From: Alphaproteobacteria bacterium
GTDB taxonomy: Bacteria > Pseudomonadota > Alphaproteobacteria > Sphingomonadales > Sphingomonadaceae
Length of the DNA stretch: 64,000 nucleotides
NCBI GenBank assembly: GCA_018970445.1
Contig: JAGWWF010000014.1
Location: 28,143 to 92,142 of the forward strand
Reading direction: 5' to 3'
Both the position numbers and the translations under genes were made by a program. Numbering within the stretch: the stretch's first letter is position 1; the number at the start of each line of letters is the position of its first letter. The notes below the pieces were generated by a model that was not told where the DNA came from, did not search any database, and worked only from the letters and a program-made list of their open reading frames with translations. Shown here one piece after another: positions 53,143-61,751 of this stretch.

Positions 53143-53874
53143 ATGCCCGCCCTGATCGTTGGCAACTGGAAGATGAACGGCACCGGCGAGGCTGTGGCCG
53201 AAATCGCCGAACTGGCCGGCAGCGGCGCGGATCCACGGCGCGTGGGCCTGTGGATCGCCCCGCCCTTCACCCTGATCGATCGGGCGGTGATCGTGGCGGC
53301 CGGCAGTGTGAAGATCGGCGGCCAGGATTGCCATGCACGGGAAAGCGGCGCCCACACCGGCTGTGTTGCGGCCGCCATGCTGGCCGATCTGGGGGCAGGC
53401 TTCGTGATCGTGGGCCACAGCGAGCGCCGGCGCGACCATCATGAATCCGATGCCGATGTGCGCGCCAAGGCCATGGCCGGCCAGGCGGCGGGGCTGGAGG
53501 TGATCCTGTGCATTGGCGAGACGCGCGAACAGCGCGATGCCGGGCAGACCGATGCGGTGCTGTCGGCGCAGCTCGCCGGGTCGCTGCCCGATGGTGCCGA
53601 AGGGCTGATCATCGCGTATGAACCGGTGTGGGCGATCGGCACCGGGCTGGTGCCCACGCTGGCTGATGTGGCCGCCGCCCATGCCCGGATCCGGGCGGAA
53701 CTGGTGGCGCGTTATGGCGCGTCCGGCCATGGCGTGCGCATCCTGTATGGCGGCTCGGTCACGCCGGCCAACGCGGCCGATCTGCTGGGCGTGGCCGATG
53801 TGGGCGGCGTGCTGGTGGGCGGCGCCAGCCTGACAGCCGCCAGCCTGCTGGCGATTGCCGCGGCGGCGCCCTGA
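53143..53874 (+). CDS. tpiA: Triosephosphate isomerase
   Basis: 243 residues. The N-terminus is ALIVGNWKMNG with the catalytic lysine. VIVGHSERRRDHHESD carries the catalytic His, AYEPVWAIGTGLVPTLADVA the catalytic Glu and loop 6, and ILYGGSVTPANAADLL the phosphate-binding turn. It interconverts DHAP and glyceraldehyde-3-phosphate. The length is normal. Confidence 0.97.
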   Translation: MPALIVGNWKMNGTGEAVAEIAELAGSGADPRRVGLWIAPPFTLIDRAVIVAAGSVKIGGQDCHARESGAHTGCVAAAMLADLGAGFVIVGHSERRRDHHESDADVRAKAMAGQAAGLEVILCIGETREQRDAGQTDAVLSAQLAGSLPDGAEGLIIAYEPVWAIGTGLVPTLADVAAAHARIRAELVARYGASGHGVRILYGGSVTPANAADLLGVADVGGVLVGGASLTAASLLAIAAAAP

Positions 53875-53961
53875 TTCCGCCCGGCTTGATTGCACAGCAC
53901 GGCGAAGCCATGTAAGGCGCGTGCCAAATCCCGAAAAATTGCATCGAAAGCCGTTCGCCCC

Positions 53962-54318
53962 GTGATCACCTTCCTGCTCGTCGTCCATGGCCTCATCACC
54001 CTTGCGCTGGTGGGCGTGATCTTGCTGCAGCGGTCCGAAGGCGGGGCGCTGGGCATTGGCGGCGGCGGTGGCGGCGGGCTGATGACGGCGCGCGGCGCGG
54101 CCAATCTGCTCACCCGGTCCACCACCATCCTGGCCGGCCTGTTCATCGCCATGTCGATCCTGCTGGCCGTGCTGGCGGCCGGCGCCAACAAGAAGCGGGT
54201 GATCGATCCCACCGTGGCGGCCAAGCTTGCACCCGCCGCGCCTGCAGCCAGCCCGGCGGCCACACCGGCCCCGGCGGCCCCGTCGCCGGCAGCGCCCGGC
54301 GTGCCGGTCGCGCAATAA
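53962..54318 (+). CDS. secG: Preprotein translocase subunit SecG
   Basis: 118 residues from a GTG at 53962. The first helix ITFLLVVHGLITLALVGVIL is followed by the family signature LLQRSEGGALGIGGGGGGGL. The second helix is TTILAGLFIAMSILLAVLAA. A long Ala/Pro tail follows, typical of alphaproteobacteria. The pair tpiA-secG is a conserved alphaproteobacterial order, usually followed by pyrG, as here after two inserted genes. Confidence 0.93.
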   Translation: MITFLLVVHGLITLALVGVILLQRSEGGALGIGGGGGGGLMTARGAANLLTRSTTILAGLFIAMSILLAVLAAGANKKRVIDPTVAAKLAPAAPAASPAATPAPAAPSPAAPGVPVAQ

Positions 54319-54354
54319 GCGCCGCGGTTGAGCCGGGGGGGCAACAGCGCCGGC

Positions 54355-55620
54355 ATGGCCGGGCAGATTCGCCAGATTTTTGGCGGTGCCGCCGGCAATC
54401 TGGTCGAATGGTATGATTGGTATGCCTATTCGGCGTTCGCGCTCTATTTCGGGCCGCGATTCTTCCCGCCCGGCGATGATCTGGCCGCCGCACTAAACAG
54501 TGCCGCCATCTTTGCCGTGGGCTTTCTGATGCGCCCGATCGGCAGCTGGCTGTTGGGGGCCTGGGCCGACCGGCGGGGCCGCAAATCGGCGCTCACGCTG
54601 TCGGTTGCCATGATGTGTTCGGGATCGCTGATCATTGCGGTTGCGCCCACCTATGATGATGTCGGGCTGCTGGCGCCGGCGATCCTGCTGTTGGCCCGGC
54701 TGGTGCAGGGGCTTTCGGTGGGCGGCGAATATGGCGCGTCGGCCACCTTCATGAGCGAGGTGGCACGGGCGAAATGGCGCGGTTTCCTGGCCAGCTTCCA
54801 ATATGTGACGCTGGTGGGCGGGCAATTGCTGGCGCTGGCGCTGCTGGTGCTGTTGCAGGGCGTGCTGGATGATGCGGCGCTGAAGGATTGGGGCTGGCGC
54901 ATTCCGTTCGTGGTGGGGGCGCTGTGCGCCGTGCTGGTGTTCTGGCTGCGCACCGGGCTGGAGGAAACCGAGGCCTTTGCCAGGGCCCAGGCCAGCAAGC
55001 CGCCGGGCAGCCTGACGCAGCGCCTGCTGGCCCATCCGCGCGAATTGCTGATCGTGCTGGCGCTCACGGCGGGCGGCAGCCTGTGGTTCTACACCTTCAC
55101 CACCTATATGCAGAAATATCTGGTGCTGTCGGCCGGGTGGAGCAAGCAGGAGGCAACCAGCGCGTCGGCCATGGCGCTGCTGGCCTATATGCTGATGCAG
55201 CCGATCTTTGGGGCGGCGTCCGATATCCTGGGCCGGCGCACGCTGCTGCTGGGCTTTGGCCTGGGTGCCACCCTGGCCACCGTGCCGGCACTCACGGCGC
55301 TGGGCCATGCCGAACCGGGCTTGCCCGGCCTGCTGCTGCTGATCGGCTGTCTGGCCATCTTGTCGTGCTACACCGCCATTTCGGGCGTGGTGAAGGCCGA
55401 GATGTTCCCCGCCCATGTCCGCGCGCTGGGGGTGGGCCTGCCCTATGCGCTGGGGGTCGCCATCTTTGGCGGGTCGGCCGAATATGTGGCACTGGCCTTC
55501 AAGGGCGCCGGCAATGAAAGCGGCTTCTTCTGGTATGTCACGCTGATGGCCGGGGTGGCGCTGGTGGCGGCGCTGGCGCTGCCTGATACCCGCGCCAACA
55601 GCCGCATCGAAACCGATTGA
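54355..55620 (+). CDS. MFS transporter, metabolite:proton symporter type
   Basis: 421 residues with 12 membrane helices. NLVEWYDWYAYSAFALYFGP at the N-terminus and SWLLGAWADRRGRKSALTLS (the loop 2-3 motif) are the marks of the KgtP/ProP/ShiA metabolite:H+ symporter subgroup. FGAASDILGRRTLLLGFGLG is the second MFS signature. The substrate is likely an organic acid or osmolyte but cannot be told from sequence. It separates secG from the conserved neighbour pyrG, together with the protease gene. The ATG at 54355 is preferred over the TTG at 54328. Confidence 0.87.
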   Translation: MAGQIRQIFGGAAGNLVEWYDWYAYSAFALYFGPRFFPPGDDLAAALNSAAIFAVGFLMRPIGSWLLGAWADRRGRKSALTLSVAMMCSGSLIIAVAPTYDDVGLLAPAILLLARLVQGLSVGGEYGASATFMSEVARAKWRGFLASFQYVTLVGGQLLALALLVLLQGVLDDAALKDWGWRIPFVVGALCAVLVFWLRTGLEETEAFARAQASKPPGSLTQRLLAHPRELLIVLALTAGGSLWFYTFTTYMQKYLVLSAGWSKQEATSASAMALLAYMLMQPIFGAASDILGRRTLLLGFGLGATLATVPALTALGHAEPGLPGLLLLIGCLAILSCYTAISGVVKAEMFPAHVRALGVGLPYALGVAIFGGSAEYVALAFKGAGNESGFFWYVTLMAGVALVAALALPDTRANSRIETD

Positions 55621-55663
55621 CGCAGACCTTGCCCCCGCTGGCCGGGTGCCGCATCGTGGCGGG

Positions 55664-57859
55664 ATGATGGGCTCGAACGCGCGCTGGCTGATGGCCGCTG
55701 CAACGGCGCTGGCGCTGGCCGGATGCGGCGGCGGCGGCGGCGTCGCCACCGTGCCCACCCCGCCGCCGGCCCCCACACCCACACCCACGCCAACCCCCAC
55801 CCCAACCCCCAGCAGTTTCGACACGGCCGAATATCGCCGATCGGCCGCGGTGCAGGTGCAGGCCATCGCCGCCTATGATCGTGGTGCTTCCGGGCAGGGG
55901 GTGGTGATTGCGGTGATCGATTCCGGCGTGAACCCGGCCCTGCCGGAATTTGCCGGCCGCATTTCGCCCGACAGCCGTGACCTGGCCGGCAGCCGGCCGC
56001 TGGCCGATGAACGCGGCCATGGCACATCGGTGGCCGGCGTGGCGCTGGCCGCCCGCAACAACAGCGGCATTCACGGGGTTGCGCCGCTGGCCACGCTGCT
56101 GGCGCTGCGGGCCGATACACCGGGCAGCTGCACCGATGAAGGCTGTGCCTATGGCGGCACCGCCATTGCCGCGGGGCTGGATGCAGCCGTGGCGGCGCGG
56201 GCGCGGGTGGCCAACCTGAGCCTGGGCGGCGATGGCGCATCATCGGCCGTGCGGGCGGCGGCGGCACGGGCCGGGGCGGCCGGGGTGGTGACGGTGGTGG
56301 CCGCCGGCAACGAACGGACCGCCTCGCCATCGGGCTTTGCCAACCAGCTGGTGGCGCAGGCGCCGGCCACCACGCTGGTGGTGGGCGCGGTGGACAGTGC
56401 CGGCGCGATGGCCGAATTTTCCAACCGCGCCGGCGTGCTGGCCGCCAATTATCTGGTTGCCCCCGGCGTGTCGGTGCGCAGCTTCAACCAGGATGGTGCG
56501 GCGTTCCTGTATGGCGGCACCTCCATCGCCGCACCGGTGGTGGCGGGCGCAGTGGCGTTGCTGGCCAGCGGCTTTCCGATGCTCAGCGGGGCGCAGATTG
56601 CCGATATATTGCTGCGCACGGCCGATGATCTGGGGGCGCCGGGCACCGACGAGGTTTTTGGCCGCGGCCTGTTGAACATCACCCGCGCCTTTGCCCCGGT
56701 GGGCGGCGTGAGCAGCGATGGCGTGCGCATCAGCTTTGGCGGCACGCTGGGCGGGCCGCTGGGTGATGGCGGGGCGCTGCGCGGCGCGCTGGCCGCCGTG
56801 CCGGTGCTGGACGAATATCGCCGGCCCTATGTGGCCGATGTGGCTGGCAGCATCGCCAATGCGCCCCCCGGGCGGCTGGCGGCGCGGCTGCTGGCGCAGC
56901 CGGTGGAACAGGCGGTGGTGGCCGCCGGCAACAGCGCGGCGGCCTTTGCCCTGAACGGCGACAATCGCACGCTGTGGGCCGGGGATCGCGCCACCATGGC
57001 GGCGCTGGCCCCCGGTGCGCTGCCGGGCAGCGTTTCGGGCCATGTGCTGCTGGCCCTGCCCGGCGGCCAGCGGCTGGCCGCCGGCCATGGTGAAGGCGCG
57101 GCGGCGCTGCTGGCGCTGGCTGATCCGCAGGCCGGCGGCGTGGCGGCGATCACCGCCGATCTGGCGCAGCCGCTGGGCAGCCGGCCACTGGGCGCGGCGG
57201 CGCTGGCACAGCCGCTGGGCGATTTTCGGCTGGCGGCGGCCTTTGGCCAGGCCCTGTTGCCGGTGGAACGCAGCGCCGGTGCGGCGCTGGCGCGCGGGCT
57301 GGCCAGCACCGCCCTGCTGCGCCTGTCGCGGTCGCTTGGGCCGCTGCTGCTGGCCGGAGAACTGCGCCTTGATGATGAACGTGGCAGCGTGGCCGGCACG
57401 CGGCTGGCTGCCGGCTTTGGCCTGGACGGGGCTGTCACCACCAGCCTGGGGGTGCGCTGGCAACTGGCGCTGGGCCGGATCAGGCTGGCCGGCGATTGGC
57501 GGCGGGCGCACAGCCGGCTGCGGCTGGGGCCGGGCCTGATCCAGGGCAGCGACGGATTGTCGGGCACGGCGGCCAGCGTTTCGGCGCAGCTGCCGGGCCT
57601 GCTGCGTGCCGGCGATTCGCTGCGGCTGCTGGCCAGCCGGCCGCTGGCGCTGGGCGGGGCGCTGCGGCTGGCCGGCTTTGCCACGCCGCTGTGGGCCGGG
57701 CCCGGCGCGCGCGAAACCGCGCTGGAAGCCGGCTATGCCCTGCCGCTGGCGGCAGGTGGCCGGGTGCAGTTCAGCCTGTTTCACCGTGACAATCCCGGCC
57801 ATGTTGGGGCCAGCCCGGCTGACGATGGCGCCGCCGTGCAGCTGGGCTGGCGCTGGTAG
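55664..57859 (+). CDS. S8 serine protease autotransporter with lipobox (NalP-like)
   Basis: 731 residues. The signal peptide ends in a lipobox (LALAGC, Cys21), then a Gly run and a Pro-Thr repeat linker (55767-55810). The subtilisin domain has Asp86 (VIDSGV), His119 (GHGTSVAG), Asn216 (AAGN) and Ser287 (GGTSIAAP), all intact. The C-terminal 280 residues are amphipathic beta-like sequence ending GAAVQLGWRW, with the terminal aromatic residue typical of outer-membrane barrels. A lipidated S8 autotransporter recalls NalP of Neisseria. It would be displayed or released at the cell surface. Start from the ATG at 55664 (also 55667). Confidence 0.85.
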   Translation: MMGSNARWLMAAATALALAGCGGGGGVATVPTPPPAPTPTPTPTPTPTPSSFDTAEYRRSAAVQVQAIAAYDRGASGQGVVIAVIDSGVNPALPEFAGRISPDSRDLAGSRPLADERGHGTSVAGVALAARNNSGIHGVAPLATLLALRADTPGSCTDEGCAYGGTAIAAGLDAAVAARARVANLSLGGDGASSAVRAAAARAGAAGVVTVVAAGNERTASPSGFANQLVAQAPATTLVVGAVDSAGAMAEFSNRAGVLAANYLVAPGVSVRSFNQDGAAFLYGGTSIAAPVVAGAVALLASGFPMLSGAQIADILLRTADDLGAPGTDEVFGRGLLNITRAFAPVGGVSSDGVRISFGGTLGGPLGDGGALRGALAAVPVLDEYRRPYVADVAGSIANAPPGRLAARLLAQPVEQAVVAAGNSAAAFALNGDNRTLWAGDRATMAALAPGALPGSVSGHVLLALPGGQRLAAGHGEGAAALLALADPQAGGVAAITADLAQPLGSRPLGAAALAQPLGDFRLAAAFGQALLPVERSAGAALARGLASTALLRLSRSLGPLLLAGELRLDDERGSVAGTRLAAGFGLDGAVTTSLGVRWQLALGRIRLAGDWRRAHSRLRLGPGLIQGSDGLSGTAASVSAQLPGLLRAGDSLRLLASRPLALGGALRLAGFATPLWAGPGARETALEAGYALPLAAGGRVQFSLFHRDNPGHVGASPADDGAAVQLGWRW

Positions 57860-57938
57860 CTGTCCACAGCCATTTTTTCAGGCGGGCGCGTTTCGGGGCT
57901 GGCGCTGGCGCGCCAACTTGGCTTAGGGCTTTTCTCCC

Positions 57939-59567
57939 ATGACGCGGTATATCTTCATCACCGGCGGCGTGGTCTCCTCGCTGGGCAAGGGTCTCATGGG
58001 CGCGTCGCTGGCGGCGCTGCTGCAGGCGCGCGGCTTCAAGGTGCGCATCCGCAAGTTCGATCCCTATCTCAATGTCGATCCCGGCACGATGAGCCCCTAT
58101 CAGCACGGCGAGGTCTATGTGACCGACGACGGCGCCGAGACGGATCTGGATCTGGGCCATTATGAACGCTTCACCGGCGTGGCGGCACGGCAGACCGACA
58201 ATATCACCTCGGGCCGCATCTATCAGGACATCATCGCCCGCGAACGGCGCGGCGAATTTCTGGGCGGCACCGTGCAGGTGATCCCGCATGTGACCGATGC
58301 CATCAAGGCCTTTGCCCGCGCCGAGGTGGATGGCCTGGATTTCGTCATCTGCGAAATCGGCGGCACGGTGGGCGATATCGAAGGCCTGCCGTTCATGGAG
58401 GCGATCCGCCAGATGGCGGCCGATGTGGGGCGCGCGAACGTCTGTTATATCCACGTCACGCTGGTGCCGTTCATCGCGGCGGCCGGCGAGCTGAAGACCA
58501 AGCCGACCCAGCACAGCGTGGCCGAACTGCGCGGCATCGGCGTGCAGCCCGATGTGCTGGTGTGCCGGTCAGAACACCCGCTGCCCGACAGCGATCGGGC
58601 CAAGATCGCGCTGTTCTGCAATGTGCGCAAGGAAGCGGTGATTTCGGCGCTGGATGCCGCCTCCATCTATGAGGTGCCGCTGCAATATCATGCCGAAGGG
58701 CTGGATGGCGAGGTGTTGCGCGCCTTTGGCATCACCGATGCGCCGGCCCCTGTGCTGACCCGCTGGACCGACATCGGCGCGCGCATCCACAACCCCGAAG
58801 GCGAAGTGACCATCGGCGTGGTGGGCAAATATACCGGCATGAAGGATGCCTATAAATCGCTCACCGAAGCCCTGGTGCATGGCGGCATGGCCAACCGGGT
58901 GAAGGTGAACATCAAATGGCTGGATGCCGAGGAATTCGAGGGCAGTGATGTGGCGGCCCGGCTGGAGCCGATGCACGGCATCCTGGTGCCCGGCGGCTTT
59001 GGCGAGCGTGGCAGCGAGGGCAAGATCGCATCGGTGCGCTTTGCCCGCGAACGGCGGGTGCCGTTCTTTGGCATCTGCCTTGGCATGCAGATGGCCTGCA
59101 TCGAGGCGGCGCGCAACCAGGCCGGCATCACCGATGCCGGCACCACCGAATTTGGCGCGACGGCGCAGCCGGTGGTGGGCCTGATCACCGAATGGATGAG
59201 CGCGGAAGGCCTGCAGACCCGCGAAGCCGGCGGCGATCTGGGCGGCACCATGCGGCTGGGGGCGTTTCCGGCCGATCTGGCCCACAACAGCGTGGCGGCC
59301 AGCGTCTATGGCCGCACCCGCATCGAGGAACGCCACCGCCACCGTTACGAGGTGAACGCCGCCTATCGCCCGGCCCTGGAGCGCGAAGGCCTGATCTTTT
59401 CCGGCATGTCGCCCGATGGCCTGTTGCCCGAAGTGGTGGAACGGCCCGACCATCCCTGGTTCATCGGCGTGCAGTTCCACCCCGAACTGAAATCCAAGCC
59501 CTTCGATCCCCACCCGCTGTTCGCCAACTTCATCGCGGCGGCCATCACCCAAAGCCGGCTGGTGTGA
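57939..59567 (+). CDS. pyrG: CTP synthase
   Basis: 542 residues. The synthase domain starts [20 protein letters not shown] and has [20 protein letters not shown], the UTP/ATP-binding part. The glutaminase domain has [20 protein letters not shown], the nucleophile in [18 protein letters not shown], and the His-Glu in [16 protein letters not shown]. It makes CTP from UTP using glutamine. Its stop overlaps the coaA GTG start. Confidence 0.97.
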   Translation: MTRYIFITGGVVSSLGKGLMGASLAALLQARGFKVRIRKFDPYLNVDPGTMSPYQHGEVYVTDDGAETDLDLGHYERFTGVAARQTDNITSGRIYQDIIARERRGEFLGGTVQVIPHVTDAIKAFARAEVDGLDFVICEIGGTVGDIEGLPFMEAIRQMAADVGRANVCYIHVTLVPFIAAAGELKTKPTQHSVAELRGIGVQPDVLVCRSEHPLPDSDRAKIALFCNVRKEAVISALDAASIYEVPLQYHAEGLDGEVLRAFGITDAPAPVLTRWTDIGARIHNPEGEVTIGVVGKYTGMKDAYKSLTEALVHGGMANRVKVNIKWLDAEEFEGSDVAARLEPMHGILVPGGFGERGSEGKIASVRFARERRVPFFGICLGMQMACIEAARNQAGITDAGTTEFGATAQPVVGLITEWMSAEGLQTREAGGDLGGTMRLGAFPADLAHNSVAASVYGRTRIEERHRHRYEVNAAYRPALEREGLIFSGMSPDGLLPEVVERPDHPWFIGVQFHPELKSKPFDPHPLFANFIAAAITQSRLV

Positions 59568-60256
59568 CCCCGATCACCCCGGCCGAACTGGCACAGCGCA
59601 TCGCGGCGCAGCGTCCGGCGGCGCCGCCGCTTGTGGTGGGCATCACCGGTTCGGTGGCGGTGGGCAAGACGACCCTGGCGCAGGCATTGGCAGCGGCGCT
59701 GCCCGGCACAGTGGAGATTGTCTCCACCGATGGTTTCCTGAAGCCCAATGCCGTGCTGGAGGCGCAAGGGCTGATGCTGCGCAAGGGCTTTCCCGAAAGC
59801 TTTGACACGCCGGCGCTGGCCAGCGCGCTGGCCGGGCTGAAACAGGGGCCGGTGACGGTGCCGTCCTACAGCCATGTCAGCTATGATGTTGATCCCGGCG
59901 CGGCTCGGGTGGTGGCGGGGGCCGATATCGTGCTGGTCGAAGGCCTGGGTCTGGCCCCTGCCGCCGATGGCTCAAGGCTGCCGCTGGATCTGCTGATCTA
60001 TATCGATGCCGACGAAGCCGATATCGTCGCCTGGTTCGTGGCGCGCTTCATGGGCCTGTGGCGGGCGGCGGCGGACGATCCCACCAGCTTTTACGCCCGC
60101 TTTGCCCACATGAGCGAGGCCGAGGCGCAGGCCTTTGCGCTTTGGGTCTGGCAGACGATCAACCGGCCCAACTGGCTGGATCATATCGCGCGGGCCAGGC
60201 CGGTGGCCGATCTGGTGGTGAAAAAATCGCTGGATCACCGCTTGCTGCTGGCCTGA
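59564..60256 (+). CDS. coaA: Type I pantothenate kinase, short form
   Basis: 230 residues from a GTG that overlaps the pyrG stop. The P-loop is [12 protein letters not shown] (27-38). [51 protein letters not shown] and the C-terminal [20 protein letters not shown] are shared with E. coli CoaA. It is shorter than E. coli CoaA (about 316) because the N-terminal segment and parts of the interior are missing. All core catalytic elements are present. It does the same step as CoaX at 30.4 kb. CoaA proteins are normally feedback-inhibited by CoA. Confidence 0.9.
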   Translation: MTPITPAELAQRIAAQRPAAPPLVVGITGSVAVGKTTLAQALAAALPGTVEIVSTDGFLKPNAVLEAQGLMLRKGFPESFDTPALASALAGLKQGPVTVPSYSHVSYDVDPGAARVVAGADIVLVEGLGLAPAADGSRLPLDLLIYIDADEADIVAWFVARFMGLWRAAADDPTSFYARFAHMSEAEAQAFALWVWQTINRPNWLDHIARARPVADLVVKKSLDHRLLLA

Positions 60257-60585
60257 TCCCCGGTCAGCCAATCCACCACCGCAGCAATGGGCGCGCCCGG
60301 CGGCAGGCGCTGCATGGCGGTGCCGGGCACCATGGCCCGTGGATTGGCCAGAAACCGATTGAGCGTCTCGCGGGTCCACACCAAACCACCCTTGCCGGCC
60401 GCGCGCATGGCGGGGGAATAGGCGAAATCCGGCCGGCTGCCGGCCGTGCGGCCCGCCACGCCCGCCAGATTGGGCGCGGGCAGGCCGGTTTCGGCCGGAT
60501 CGACGCTGTGACACGAGACGCAATAGTTGAAGGCCAGCGGCGGTGCCGGGGCGGCAGCGGCCAGCAACATGGCGGCGATCATCAT
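60235..60585 (-). CDS. Small class I c-type cytochrome
   Basis: 116 residues. A short signal peptide (IAAMLLAAAAPAPPLA) leads into the haem motif CVSCH (Cys22-Cys25-His26). PNLAGVAGRTAGSRPDFAYS and the late Met in VPGTAMQRLPPG (axial ligand candidate) complete a mono-haem cytochrome c. Its last 22 bases overlap the convergent coaA. It follows a Vgb-like gene through an 11-bp tandem repeat containing the start region. It may be the electron acceptor for an oxidase or dehydrogenase in the periplasm. Confidence 0.88.
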   Translation of the reverse strand: MMIAAMLLAAAAPAPPLAFNYCVSCHSVDPAETGLPAPNLAGVAGRTAGSRPDFAYSPAMRAAGKGGLVWTRETLNRFLANPRAMVPGTAMQRLPPGAPIAAVVDWLTGDQASSKR

Positions 60586-60612
60586 CCCGGCATCATCCCG
60601 GCATCATCCCGG
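60580..60612. repeat. Three perfect 11-bp tandem repeats between the Vgb-like and cytochrome genes
   Basis: CATCATCCCGG occurs three times in a row (60580-60590, 60591-60601, 60602-60612). On the minus strand each unit reads CCGGGATGATG. The repeats carry the stop codon of the Vgb-like gene (in the third copy) and the start codon candidates of the cytochrome gene (in the first). Confidence 0.85.
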
Positions 60613-61575
60613 CTTGCCGGTTTCCACCAGCATCACCCGGTCCAGCCCGGATTCGGGCAGATAAATCTCGCCGGGCCGGCCCAAAATCTGCCGCACCTCG
60701 GCCTTGGTGGCCGAACCGGGATAGGTGCCGATGATCTTTTCTGCCCTGGTGTCAAAGGCCAAAGTGACATTGCCGGCCCATTCGGTCACCCAGGCGATAT
60801 CCTTGTCATCAACATAGACGGCATAGGCCTGCGGCTTTTCGCCCGGCATTTTCCAGCGTTTCCATTCGCCGTCCTTTGGCGTGTAGCGGGCCAGATAGCC
60901 GGTATTCCATTCCGTCACCCACAGAGCGCCGCGGCTGTCGGGCCAAACGCGGCGCTGGCCACTGGCCGGCACCGGCGGTTCGATAACCGTGGTCGCGCCG
61001 CTTTCCATGTCGACGCGGGCCAGGAAGCTGCCGGCCAGGCTGACATACCAGATCTGGCCATCGGCGGTGGCGGCTATGCCATAGGGGCCGCGCCCTTTCG
61101 GGGCTGGCCACACATCCATCTTGCCCGACTGGGGATCAAGCCGGCCATAGATGCCGGTCTGCCCGGTGAACCACACCCGGCCCTTGCTGTCGAATGCCGG
61201 GGTGTTGAGATTGGTGAAGCCCGACCCTTCGGGCAACGCCCAGGCCTTCACCGCATCGGTCTTCGGATCGACCCGCACAATCGCGTTCAGCCCGCCATCG
61301 GTGATCCAGGCCGCCCCGTCCGGCCCCTTGATCACCCCGTGGGGGGCGGATTTCTCGCCAAGTGCCACCTGCCGCACACGACCCGACCTGATGTCGATGA
61401 TGCCCAGCGCGCCCTGCCACTGCGCCGTGTACCAGATGGTGCCCGGCGGGCCGGGTGCAACATCATGCGGGTGGGCACCCTTGGGCAGCTCGAACACGCG
61501 GGTCGGGTGTTCGGCGAGCGCCGGCGCGGCCAGCATCATGGCCGCAGCCAACAGCCTGTGGGCAATGGTCATCAT
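60604..61575 (-). CDS. Exported Vgb-like (streptogramin lyase-family) beta-propeller
   Basis: 323 residues. The signal peptide is AHRLLAAAMMLAAPALA. Repeated propeller blades of the form GPDGAAWITDGGLNAIVRVD, SKGRVWFTGQTGIYGRLDPQ and DSRGALWVTEWNTGYLARY are seen. They match the Vgb/SMP-30-like six- or seven-bladed fold. True virginiamycin B lyase activity is doubtful because most family members are not resistance enzymes. It may be a periplasmic lactonase or sensor partner of the cytochrome. The ATG pair (61575/61572) is preceded by GGGGAGACG. Confidence 0.8.
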   Translation of the reverse strand: MMTIAHRLLAAAMMLAAPALAEHPTRVFELPKGAHPHDVAPGPPGTIWYTAQWQGALGIIDIRSGRVRQVALGEKSAPHGVIKGPDGAAWITDGGLNAIVRVDPKTDAVKAWALPEGSGFTNLNTPAFDSKGRVWFTGQTGIYGRLDPQSGKMDVWPAPKGRGPYGIAATADGQIWYVSLAGSFLARVDMESGATTVIEPPVPASGQRRVWPDSRGALWVTEWNTGYLARYTPKDGEWKRWKMPGEKPQAYAVYVDDKDIAWVTEWAGNVTLAFDTRAEKIIGTYPGSATKAEVRQILGRPGEIYLPESGLDRVMLVETGKPG

Positions 61576-61751
61576 CGTCTCCCCGGATTGACTGTATATT
61601 ATGTGCAGATACTGCGCCAGGCTGCAAGGGCGTGCGAGGGAAAAGCCGGCGTCGCCCGTAAACATTGCCGCACCCATGTTGCTTTGAACCTGAATGGTTT
61701 ACGGCAGCCGCAGCCCTGAACCAGCCCCCGGTTCCCAACAGGATTTCACGC

